A stretch of 64,000 bases of DNA, taken from positions 1-64,000 of the forward strand of contig JAISUW010000050.1 in the NCBI GenBank assembly GCA_031271865.1, in the 5' to 3' direction. The DNA comes from Oscillospiraceae bacterium (GTDB lineage Bacteria; Bacillota; Clostridia; Oscillospirales; Acutalibacteraceae). Position 1 is the first letter of the stretch. Each line of letters begins with the position of its first letter. The position numbers and the translations under genes are program-made. Below the pieces are notes generated by a model. The model did no database searches, was not told where the DNA came from, and worked only from the letters and a program-made list of their open reading frames with translations. Below are positions 26,160 to 34,944 of the stretch, piece after piece.

Positions 26160-28646
26160 ATGGAACCTTCCCCCACCCTCCAAAAAGCCGAAGCCCTCAT
26201 GCGCCGCGCCCACGAGGGGCAGACGGACAAGGCGGGGCAGCCATATTATTTGCATCCTTTGGCGGTGGCCGCGCTGGTCGACGGCGAAGAGGCAAAGGCA
26301 GTTGCCCTGCTCCATGATGTGTCGGAAGACTGCGGCATCAGTGCCGCCATGCTGAAGACGGAGGGCTTCCATGCCGCCATTGTCGAGACCGTGCAAGTGC
26401 TGGAACGCAGACCGGGCGACAACTACTGGGATTACCTCCGACGAATTGCCGATTACCCATTGGCAGTACAGGTAAAGCTCGCGGATTTGGCGCATAACAG
26501 CGACCGCTCGCGCCTGCCCGACCCCACGCCTGCGGATGAAGCCCGCTATGCCAAGTACGCCAAGGCTACAGCTTACCTACTAGGCATCCAAAAGCTGAAA
26601 GCGGAGCGCGCGGACATCGATTTCAGCGAGGCACCGTACAAGTTTCTCCTCCACCGCCGCCTGTATGCGCTCTTGCGGCCGGACTACATCCAACTGGCCG
26701 CCGACTTGCAGGAGAACCTGCAAAGGGAAATCCATGATATCTGCCCCGGTGCGATTGTGCAAAGCCGCGCCAAGAACCTCGACAGCTTCACGGAAAAATG
26801 CGTCCGCAAAGCCAAGAAATACGGCACAAAACACTTCGAGATGATGACCGACCTCTGCGGGGTGCGTGTCATTGTGCAGACCCTGCGGCAGGTGGACGAT
26901 GTTTGCGCCTATATAAAGGAAACCTACGAAATCGACTGGCCCAACAGCGAGGATGCCGGGGCGCGGTTGGGTTCGGCGGAGTTTGGCTATCGCTCCCAGC
27001 ATTTTGTGGTTATTGCAGACGGGCGCAAAGCGGAGATTCAGGTGCGCACTTTCGCGCAGCACATCAACGCCGACACACTCCATGACCGGATGTACAAATC
27101 CGCCATCACGCCGACCAAAGACCACGAGCGCGGCGCAGCCCGCATCGCCGCGCAACTCGACAATGCCGACATCCTGTTGGACGAATTCGTCAGCGGCTTC
27201 GACTTCTTCAGCCTGAACCAGACGACATACCGCCCCACCGGCACGATTGAGGCAGACATCGCCATCCTCCGCGCCATCAACAGCGATGTGAGCGACCCGA
27301 ACGCGCGGTTGGAGAATTCCCTCAAGATAGCGAGGCTCTTGCGCTCGCTCTGCGCATTCGAGGAGATTCTGTCCGAGCTGAAAGCCTATGATGCCAAGGA
27401 GAATCCCGATTGGCTCTTCGAGTACGGTATTGCCCTGTGCGCTTCCGAGGAGAATCGTCTCAAAGGTGCCAAGTTCGTTAAGCAAGCGCTCGATGCTTAT
27501 TCCAAGTATGAACAAGACAACACCGCCAAATGGCAGAAGCAAAAGCGGCAGCTCATCTCCTTGCTCCTGTCAGCCGGCCGGTTTACCGGTAAGGCAGTGT
27601 ACTATGAGCGCGTCCTCGCCATGGACAGCAGCAACCCTTACGCCGCGGCTGAGCTGATTGACGGCTCCTTGAAAGGCAACCAACTGACTTTCCGCGCAGC
27701 AGCCAAACGTGCCAAAGCGCACTTGGCAGCACACATCAACGAGCCGGATATATACTTTATATTGGGGCATCTGCAATTGGCGCTCGGTGAAGAGCACGCG
27801 GCGTTGGAGGCATTCTTGGACGGTCTCCTCTTCTTCCGCGCGCATCATGCGGACGAGAACAAGCCCCTGCGCCGCGCTTACGAGCGCGAGATTCTGAAGC
27901 TCACAGATTCGGAGAACGACATCGCCGATTGCGTCTATCAGTTGGCGGAGAACCCGCAACCCGGTGAACTTATCATCATCAAAGATGCCGGCGGCGAAGC
28001 CTTGCAGAAGATTAAGATTGCCGCCCTCAACGGCACGGAGGTCATCTGCACGCACCCTGCCGCGCAGGCGGAGCTTATCCGGTTAGACAATCCGGTATTG
28101 CGCAAGTTTGTGTTCACCCTGCCGGACGAACCGGAGAGCCTCGCCGCTTTCCGGCATACACCGACAGAATCCCTCATCCAAGGGGATTCGCTCACCGCGC
28201 TTGCCAAGAAAAGCCACGAAGACTACGTCTCGAAGCGACTGCTGCAGCAACGCAACGCAGAGGAAAACCTTGCCGACTGGGAAAACTTGCGCGAAACGTA
28301 TAAGACTGCCAACCGCAGTCAGGTTGCAGATGAAGTCTACGTTTTCGAGAGCTGCGGCTTTTCGGTTATCCAAAGCGCTGAACGGCCGGAGAACGCCTTG
28401 ACCTATGCGGATTTGACAGCGGCCGAGCAGGAGAAACTCGCCCGCGCCGAGCACGGCCGCTGGAACGCGGACAAAGTGCGCGATGGCTGGCTTTACGCGC
28501 CCAAACGTGATAACGCGCGCAAACTCCACCCCTGCCTTGTCGCTTTCGACCGCTTACCGCCGGAGATACAGAAATATGATTACGACAAGATTGAAGAGAC
28601 GATGAAGTGGTATGCGGAGGTAGGGGTTTGGGTCAAGCGGGGGTAG
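26160..28646 (+). CDS. HD - RelA/SpoT nucleotidyltransferase - TPR-like - RyR domain protein
   Basis: HD: YYLHPLAVAALVDGEEAKAVALLHDVSED; RelA/SpoT: RAKNLDSFTEKCVRKAKKY...MTDLCGVRVIVQT...FGYRSQHFVV...AEIQVRTFAQH; helical repeats; RyR: KLARAEHGRWNADKVRDGWLYAPKRDNARKLHPCLVAFDRLPPEIQKYDYDKI. ATG 26160 with RBS aaggag. Confidence 0.85.
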   Translation: MEPSPTLQKAEALMRRAHEGQTDKAGQPYYLHPLAVAALVDGEEAKAVALLHDVSEDCGISAAMLKTEGFHAAIVETVQVLERRPGDNYWDYLRRIADYPLAVQVKLADLAHNSDRSRLPDPTPADEARYAKYAKATAYLLGIQKLKAERADIDFSEAPYKFLLHRRLYALLRPDYIQLAADLQENLQREIHDICPGAIVQSRAKNLDSFTEKCVRKAKKYGTKHFEMMTDLCGVRVIVQTLRQVDDVCAYIKETYEIDWPNSEDAGARLGSAEFGYRSQHFVVIADGRKAEIQVRTFAQHINADTLHDRMYKSAITPTKDHERGAARIAAQLDNADILLDEFVSGFDFFSLNQTTYRPTGTIEADIAILRAINSDVSDPNARLENSLKIARLLRSLCAFEEILSELKAYDAKENPDWLFEYGIALCASEENRLKGAKFVKQALDAYSKYEQDNTAKWQKQKRQLISLLLSAGRFTGKAVYYERVLAMDSSNPYAAAELIDGSLKGNQLTFRAAAKRAKAHLAAHINEPDIYFILGHLQLALGEEHAALEAFLDGLLFFRAHHADENKPLRRAYEREILKLTDSENDIADCVYQLAENPQPGELIIIKDAGGEALQKIKIAALNGTEVICTHPAAQAELIRLDNPVLRKFVFTLPDEPESLAAFRHTPTESLIQGDSLTALAKKSHEDYVSKRLLQQRNAEENLADWENLRETYKTANRSQVADEVYVFESCGFSVIQSAERPENALTYADLTAAEQEKLARAEHGRWNADKVRDGWLYAPKRDNARKLHPCLVAFDRLPPEIQKYDYDKIEETMKWYAEVGVWVKRG

Positions 28647-28671
28647 AATTGACCTCCTCACCAACAAAAGC

Positions 28672-28700
28672 TTGCATTTCCGCAAAATCTGTGATATAAT
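28672..28700 (+). promoter_or_regulatory. Promoter TTGCAT-17-TATAAT upstream of darA-holB-ricT
   Basis: ttgcat 28672-28677; tataat 28695-28700. Confidence 0.7.
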
Positions 28701-28735
28701 AATAGCAATCCTAAAGGATTTGGGGGTGTGCCCTT

Positions 28736-29059
28736 TTGAAATTAATGATTGCCGTAATCCACTCCGATGACTGTCCGGCGGTGTTGGATGCTTTGGCAGG
28801 CCGCGGGATTGCGTTCACGCGTCTTTCCACTACAGGCGGTTTTCTGCGCGCCGGAAACGATACGCTCCTTATCGGCGTGGAGGACAACGGCATAGAGGAT
28901 GTCATGCAGGTGCTCCGTGAGTTCTGCTCCGTCCGCAAGCAATTCCTGGATGTGGGGCAAGCTCCATTCTTGGGAACCCTCCTGCATGCTCCCGTGGAAG
29001 TCACCGTCGGCGGGGCAACTGTCTTTGTGGTTGAAGTCGCAGACTTCAGGAAAATCTAA
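28736..29059 (+). CDS. darA: P-II-like cyclic-di-AMP receptor
   Basis: MKLMIAVIHSDDCPAVLDALAGRGIAFTRLSTTGGFLRAGNDTLLIGVEDNGIEDVMQVLREFC; TTG start; overlaps holB start (TAATG). Confidence 0.88.
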   Translation: MKLMIAVIHSDDCPAVLDALAGRGIAFTRLSTTGGFLRAGNDTLLIGVEDNGIEDVMQVLREFCSVRKQFLDVGQAPFLGTLLHAPVEVTVGGATVFVVEVADFRKI

Positions 29060-29994
29060 TGGAGTATACGGTCAATCTTCCAACACTTTCCAACTTACCT
29101 TCTCTGACTGACGCCCTGCGGTCGGGGCGCTTTCCGCATGCGGTGATACTGGAAGGCGGGACAGCGGCTTCCCGCTTAGCAGCGGCAAAAGACTTGGCGG
29201 CGGCTCTCCTCTGCGAACCTGCGACCGCCGACAGCACAGAACCGGAAGCAGATGCGGAGCTATTCGGCGGAATGAGCCTTTTCGGACCTGCCGTTAGCAC
29301 CGCGTCCGAGCCTCAAAGTGCAGAGATCCCTTGCGGACAATGCCGCCATTGCCGGAAGACCGCCGCCGGCACTCACCCCGATTTGCTTGTCACACTTGGA
29401 CCGGAGACGGAACGCGGCTTCCACATAGAGGCCGTCCGCGAGATTCGGGACAGCATCGCACTTCTGCCGAATGAAGCAAGACGTAAGGTGTATATTGTCC
29501 ACAACGCCCATTCCATGACAGCACAGGCGCAGAACGCCCTCCTCAAAACGCTTGAAGAGCCGCCGCCGTATGCGGTACTGATTCTCACTTGCACGGTGCG
29601 CTCGGCACTATTGGATACCGTACTGTCGCGGGCACCTGCGTTTTCGCTCTCCGAGGCAGGCGGGGAGATGCTCCCCGAGGAGGCAGACGTCCGCATGCTC
29701 GCCGCGAATATCTGCGAGGCATACTGCAAATCCGGAGCAAACGCGTTTGCATGCTTGGCTGCCACAGCGCCGCTCGCCGCCATGGGCAGGGAGGGACTGC
29801 GGGATGTGCTCAAATTCCTCCGGGAGACTCTCCACGGTAAAATACTGGAATCCGCTCTCGCAAACAACACATCCGCCGCCGCATCGCTTCTGCGCAAATC
29901 CGAAGCTGTACGTGCATTGGAGCAAGCCATACTGCGGAATGCCAACCAGAACATTCTTCTTACGCGCTTGGCCGTTGCCGGGACAAACAGCTGA
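29059..29994 (+). CDS. holB: DNA polymerase III delta-prime subunit
   Basis: FPHAVILEGG, CGQCRHCRK zinc motif, HPDLLV, VYIVHNAHSMTAQAQNALLKTLEEPPPYAVLIL. Confidence 0.88.
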   Translation: MEYTVNLPTLSNLPSLTDALRSGRFPHAVILEGGTAASRLAAAKDLAAALLCEPATADSTEPEADAELFGGMSLFGPAVSTASEPQSAEIPCGQCRHCRKTAAGTHPDLLVTLGPETERGFHIEAVREIRDSIALLPNEARRKVYIVHNAHSMTAQAQNALLKTLEEPPPYAVLILTCTVRSALLDTVLSRAPAFSLSEAGGEMLPEEADVRMLAANICEAYCKSGANAFACLAATAPLAAMGREGLRDVLKFLRETLHGKILESALANNTSAAASLLRKSEAVRALEQAILRNANQNILLTRLAVAGTNS

Positions 29995-30009
29995 ACCGGT
30001 GCATTTTTT

Positions 30010-30024
30010 GTTACCATTTGTAAC
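30010..30024. repeat. GTTAC-N5-GTAAC palindromic motif
   Basis: GTTACCATTTGTAAC; related copies at 4287-4301 and 61348-61362. Confidence 0.5.
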
Positions 30025-30056
30025 CATTATACTAAGATGATGAGGAACCTTTATCC

Positions 30057-31613
30057 ATGCAAGAGATTATTGGTGTCCGCCTGAGCGAAGGCGGCAGAGT
30101 GTATTCGTTCGATGCCAACGGCATCAACGCCGAGCCGGGCGATTGGGTCGTGGTGGATACCGCCAACGGTGCTGCCATTGGCAGAGTCGCCGACCACCCG
30201 GTCAAAACCCCAGAGAATGTGGAGCATAAGCCGGTGCTGCGTTTTGCCAACACAGCGGATATGCGCCGCAAAGACGAGATGCGCCGCAAAGAAAAAGATG
30301 CGATGACCGTTGCAGCCCAAAAGGTCGCGGAGTTAGGTCTGAACATGAACCTTGTGGATGCCGTCTGCTCCTTCGAGGAATCGAAAATACTCATACACTT
30401 CACAGCGGAGTCTCGGGTAGATTTCCGGCAGTTGGTTAAAGAATTGGCCGGTGCCCTGAAAGCACGCATAGAGCTGCGCCAAATCGGCGACCGTGACGAG
30501 GCAAAAATCATCGGGGGCTTAGGCATCTGCGGGCGTCCGTTCTGTTGCTCCACATTCTTAGGCGAGTTCCACCCGGTGTCAATCAAGATGGCCAAGGAGC
30601 AGTATCTTTCCTTAAACCCTGCAAAAATCAGCGGCACCTGCGGTCGGCTCATGTGCTGCTTGAAGTATGAGGAAGCCGCCTACCAAGACGCCAATAAGCA
30701 CCTGCCGAAGATAGGGACAACTATAGAAACCCCGGATGGTCCCGGTGTCATCAGTGAGGTAAATGCGGTTTCCAATGTCATTACAGTCCGGCTGGAGGGA
30801 AAGGCCTCCACCCCACAGTACTATCTTTTTGTAGAGGGCGAGGGGTTGCAGCGCCGTACACCGTCTGCGCTCTCCCTGAGTGACCGCATTATAGCCGCCG
30901 CAAAAGCCGACGAGGAAGAGAGCCGCCTCACCCGCCCGCAAGGCGAACCGCCTGCGGAAGGAAAGCGTCCCCCGAAGCAGAACAAATGGGATCGCCGCGC
31001 AGGGAATGCCGGGTCGGGGAGTGCGACGATCGGCACAACGCCGCCTGCGCCGGCAAAGCCGCCCGCACCGCCTGTTGCTCCAACCCCGACTGCCGCGGCA
31101 GCCCAGCCCCCCACAGTACAGCCGACAGACACACCCACAGCCGCACCAAAACCGAAACCGAAGGGCAAGTCCCAGCAAAAGCGGCAGCAAGGGCAAAAGA
31201 CGGAGGTACAAGGCACAGCAAAACAGACTCCGCCGCCGCCGCAAGAACCAAAACAAGGCAAACAGCCTCAAGAACCCAAGCAGCCGAAAGCTCCGCAACC
31301 GAAGCCCTCTAAGGCTCCGAAAGCGCAAACGCAGGAAAAAGCGCAACCCAAGCCCCAGACAGAGGTCCGCCGTGCAAACGGTCCGCAACAGACCGGGCAA
31401 CGGTCACAGAAGCCGACGGCAACGCCGTCCCGGACAGCGAAGCAGTCCCCGGCACCTACGACGCCCGCCGCCCGCCCGGAGAGCGAATCCGGTGCGGTTA
31501 AGAGCATCCCTCGCTACGGAAAGATAGAGCGGCCACCGGCCCAACCGCAAGCTACGGGGCAAGCGGATACGCCGCGCCGTGCATTCGGCACGCCGCCGAC
31601 GGATAAATCGTAG
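30057..31613 (+). CDS. ricT: RicT/YaaT PSP1-domain protein with long low-complexity Pro/Lys/Gln-rich C-terminal extension
   Basis: GICGRPFCCSTFLGEFHPVSIKMAKEQYLSLNPAKISGTCGRLMCCLKYE, diagnostic RicT Cys motif. Confidence 0.9.
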   Translation: MQEIIGVRLSEGGRVYSFDANGINAEPGDWVVVDTANGAAIGRVADHPVKTPENVEHKPVLRFANTADMRRKDEMRRKEKDAMTVAAQKVAELGLNMNLVDAVCSFEESKILIHFTAESRVDFRQLVKELAGALKARIELRQIGDRDEAKIIGGLGICGRPFCCSTFLGEFHPVSIKMAKEQYLSLNPAKISGTCGRLMCCLKYEEAAYQDANKHLPKIGTTIETPDGPGVISEVNAVSNVITVRLEGKASTPQYYLFVEGEGLQRRTPSALSLSDRIIAAAKADEEESRLTRPQGEPPAEGKRPPKQNKWDRRAGNAGSGSATIGTTPPAPAKPPAPPVAPTPTAAAAQPPTVQPTDTPTAAPKPKPKGKSQQKRQQGQKTEVQGTAKQTPPPPQEPKQGKQPQEPKQPKAPQPKPSKAPKAQTQEKAQPKPQTEVRRANGPQQTGQRSQKPTATPSRTAKQSPAPTTPAARPESESGAVKSIPRYGKIERPPAQPQATGQADTPRRAFGTPPTDKS

Positions 31614-31631
31614 ATTTGGTATAAGTATAAT

Positions 31632-31662
31632 AGATAAGCATTGCACGAAGCAACGCTTATCT
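31632..31662. terminator. Hairpin downstream of ricT, between convergent genes
   Basis: AGATAAGC-N15-GCTTATCT followed by gtt. Confidence 0.4.
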
Positions 31663-31694
31663 GTTAAGTATTCACCAATAACTGCTCACTGTCC

Positions 31695-32954
31695 TTACTT
31701 CTTGCCTCCGGCGAGGGATTGGAAAATCCGCACGAGCATATCACCGTAGGTGATTTTCTCCACAGCCTCCGGTGATGTGAGAGTCAGCGAACCCAGTTCC
31801 GTGTCGCCGTCTTTGAAAGTGACTTTCCCGAGAACCTGCCCTTTTTCCACAGGGGCTTGCACATCCAGCGCAAGGTCAACATAGGGTTTCACCGTATCGG
31901 CTTTGCCCTTGGGAACCAAGATGGAGTAATTTTCCGGCAGGGCAGGTGCAATATACTGGGTTTTGCCGTCCAAGACGCGCACCTGCGGAATGAAGCCATC
32001 TTTGATTTCCGGCTGCACGGATTCATAGTTGGCGAAGCCCCAGTTGAGGAGGCGTTTGGCGGTCTCGAAGCGGGAGTCGGAGTCCGGGGAACCCAACACC
32101 ACGGCGATAAGATGGGTTCCGCCGCGCTCCGCAGATGCTGCAATGCAGCAGCCGGCTTTCGCAGTTGTGCCGGTCTTCAATCCGGTGGCGCCCTCATAGA
32201 AGCGCACCAACTTATTGGTATTAACCAACTGAGTCTTGCCGTCACGCAGAGAATCCATCCAGATTTTGGAGAATTGCGTCACGGAGGGGTGCTTAAGGAG
32301 TTCTTTTGCCATAATACCGATGTCGCGGGCAGTCGTTAGGTGGTTCTCGCTGGTGTCATCCAGGCCGGTACAGTTTTCAAAGGTCGTATTTGTCATACCT
32401 AGCTGTTTGGCGCGTTCATTCATCTTAGCGACAAACGCTTCCTCTGAACCGGCGACAGCCTCCGCGAGGGCTGCGCAGGCATCATTGGCAGAATAGACGG
32501 CGGCGGCCTTGATGAGATCCTCCGCGGTCATGGTCTCCCCTTCTTTGAGCCAGATTTGGCTTCCGCCTTTCTGCGAGGCACTTGTTGAAGCTGTAATCTC
32601 ATCCGTCAGCTTGAGCATACCGCTGTCGAGAGCCTCCGCCACCAGCAGCAGCGTCATGATTTTCGTCACGCTCGCCGGGTAGAGCTTCTCATTCTCTTTC
32701 CAACTAAGGAGCGTTTGCCCGCTGGCCGCATCAATGAGCGTCACGGCTTTAGCATCCACCTGTACGGGCAGATTCGGTTTTTCGGTCTCTTCGACCTTTT
32801 GCTTGGACTGCACGGGCAGGGCGGAACCCTCACGTCCGTCGACAGCGGGATTCGCCGCAGGCAGCAGAAACGCCACAAGGGAAAACAGCGCCAGCAGCAA
32901 GGCGGCGCACTTCTTCATGCCCGGATGAACGGCTTGAAACATAGACTTCAGCAT
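31695..32954 (-). CDS. Serine-type D-alanyl-D-alanine carboxypeptidase (PBP5/DacF-like)
   Basis: Signal peptide; ASVTKIMTLLL (SxxK), YSANDACAALAE (SxN), KTGTTAKAG (KTG). Confidence 0.92.
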   Translation of the reverse strand: MLKSMFQAVHPGMKKCAALLLALFSLVAFLLPAANPAVDGREGSALPVQSKQKVEETEKPNLPVQVDAKAVTLIDAASGQTLLSWKENEKLYPASVTKIMTLLLVAEALDSGMLKLTDEITASTSASQKGGSQIWLKEGETMTAEDLIKAAAVYSANDACAALAEAVAGSEEAFVAKMNERAKQLGMTNTTFENCTGLDDTSENHLTTARDIGIMAKELLKHPSVTQFSKIWMDSLRDGKTQLVNTNKLVRFYEGATGLKTGTTAKAGCCIAASAERGGTHLIAVVLGSPDSDSRFETAKRLLNWGFANYESVQPEIKDGFIPQVRVLDGKTQYIAPALPENYSILVPKGKADTVKPYVDLALDVQAPVEKGQVLGKVTFKDGDTELGSLTLTSPEAVEKITYGDMLVRIFQSLAGGKK

Positions 32955-33068
32955 AATAGACCCCCCGTATATTTCTCATGGGAGTATATGCCAAAGATGG
33001 CTTGTTTAGAAGTAAGCTGCAATTAGCGCTTGCGAATATGCGTTACAGTAGGGTTTGGGAGCTATGTT

Positions 33069-33127
33069 TTCGTCACATTCACGATTGTTCAGCAGTAATA
33101 ACACTGCTTCTTCGTCAGAATGCACAA
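33069..33127 (+). repeat. 62-bp dispersed element, copy B
   Basis: ttcgtcacattcacgattgttcagcagtaataacactgcttcttcgtcagaatgcacaa. Confidence 0.65.
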
Positions 33128-33147
33128 TTCGAGAGACAAAAAGACAG

Positions 33148-34608
33148 TCATCGCGTTGGGGTCTGTATCTGCAAAGGTTCTGGATCGGCACTGTCCGTAC
33201 TGACCGCAGCAGCAGCGGCAGTCTCTTCCGCCTCAGCCACTCGAGATTTCTCCGCCGCCGCAAGGAAGAGCGTGACCAGCAGGAGATACGGCAGGGGGGC
33301 GAACACGCCCGGGTTTACCAAGCTCATCATCTCCACGCCGACATAGGATATGAACAGCGTGATGTGGAAAGCCGAACGCTTCTTCAGGAACGTAATGCAC
33401 CGAGCGATGAGCTGCCACACAAATGCCCCGACCCCCACCAGCCCCAGGGAGCCGAGAATCTGCAGCGGTTCGCAGTGGTACCAGCAGAGACTGAATGCCT
33501 TGGAGGGGTGCACATCGCGGTTCCCCATGTAACCAATCCCCGTGCCGAAGATGGGGTGATGGAAAAAGTCCGTCAGCGCGCGCTCATACAAGCGCATGCG
33601 CACCTCTTGGTCGGTAATGGTAATCAAGCGGTTCACCGTAGACCCGAGAAAGCCGAACAAGTCCTGTGCGAACACGGCAGCCGCAACAACCATCAGACCG
33701 CCGACAATCAGGTAAGGCACACGGCGGCGGCGGTCAATGGTAAACAGCACCGCTACGCACATCAGGAATTCGATGGTACCGAAGATAAGCGCCCCGCGGG
33801 AGCCTGAAAGGAGAAGTGCAAAAAACATAGCAAGCCCCGCCACCGTCCAGCCGGGCTTTTTGAGCGCCAAATAAAAAGGAAAGGGGATAGAGAGCATCAG
33901 AAAGGTGGAGACATTGTTGCGCCACTGGAACTGGAGGACAGTTCCCGTCTTGAGGACGGTCGAAAAGTGCGTGAGGTAGTGATGGAAAACCATCAGGCAG
34001 GCAAACAGCCCCAGCGCCGCCATCAGGTGCGGCAAATACCGCCGGAGTTTCTGCCCGGCGCTTGCGGGTATGTAGTTCATGAAAAGGATATAGGCGGCGA
34101 GCATACCGAAGCCTAACATGACCATGTGGTACAGCGATGCGCCCCCGAAATACTCCTTTGCCGTGATGGTTCCCAAGCCCCCGGCGGTAATGGCGATGGA
34201 GGCGGCTAAGATGGGAGCGAACATCTCCCCGCGCGTGAGTCGGAAAGGAGGCAAATTGTTTTTCTTCGGGTTGGGGCGGTAGGCAATGAAGTGGAACAGT
34301 ATCCCCGCCGCCGGGAAGAACACCATCCACCAGTAGGGGATGAACGTACTGTAAGAGTCGGTGCACTTAATCAAGAACATCGCCGCAAATAAAAACGCCG
34401 GCAGGGACGCGAGCAAATCCGCACACAGCGCAATCACAACGGAAAACAGCCCGACAAAGACAAACATTCCCTGCACTTCCGCTTTCAGGAAAACAACAAC
34501 CGCGCCCAAGGCAAAACAAAGTCCAATCCCTCCCTCATTCCCGAGGAAAGAACGCAAAAACGCCAAAAAAGTCTTATCCCGTTTCACTTCAGCTGTCAGA
34601 ATCGACAC
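33148..34608 (-). CDS. O-antigen ligase (Wzy/WaaL)-like membrane protein
   Basis: About 12 hydrophobic segments, large periplasmic loop, ...FFHHPIFGTGIGYMGNRDVHPSKAFSLCWYHCEPLQILGSLGLVGVGAF typical of Wzy_C. Confidence 0.8.
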   Translation of the reverse strand: MSILTAEVKRDKTFLAFLRSFLGNEGGIGLCFALGAVVVFLKAEVQGMFVFVGLFSVVIALCADLLASLPAFLFAAMFLIKCTDSYSTFIPYWWMVFFPAAGILFHFIAYRPNPKKNNLPPFRLTRGEMFAPILAASIAITAGGLGTITAKEYFGGASLYHMVMLGFGMLAAYILFMNYIPASAGQKLRRYLPHLMAALGLFACLMVFHHYLTHFSTVLKTGTVLQFQWRNNVSTFLMLSIPFPFYLALKKPGWTVAGLAMFFALLLSGSRGALIFGTIEFLMCVAVLFTIDRRRRVPYLIVGGLMVVAAAVFAQDLFGFLGSTVNRLITITDQEVRMRLYERALTDFFHHPIFGTGIGYMGNRDVHPSKAFSLCWYHCEPLQILGSLGLVGVGAFVWQLIARCITFLKKRSAFHITLFISYVGVEMMSLVNPGVFAPLPYLLLVTLFLAAAEKSRVAEAEETAAAAAVSTDSADPEPLQIQTPTR

Positions 34609-34764
34609 AGCACTTCATTCGCCTTCACTTAGAATCAGCTTCCTGCGCCCGAAATAATTTCAGCGTATTCCGCTTCCTTATTATACTACAAATTGCAATA
34701 AAAAGCAAGCTTTTGTTTCAGTTTGGGTACAGCGCGGATTCAATTGTAAAATTTATTATTTCCC

Positions 34765-34793
34765 TTGCATTCCGGAAAAGAATAGTTTATAAT
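34765..34793 (+). promoter_or_regulatory. Promoter TTGCAT-17-TATAAT upstream of degV
   Basis: ttgcat 34765-34770; tataat 34788-34793. Confidence 0.7.
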
Positions 34794-34944
34794 TGAACAA
34801 GTACAGCAACCAAAAGATGTCAGCAATCAGAGCTGAAAAAAGAGTTTCCCGCGAAAGTATCCGAGCACTATTGCTGTTTTTGGATACAATATGAATACGG
34901 CAGCCGGTGAAGCGCCGGACAAGCCGCAAAACTTGGAGGAAATT

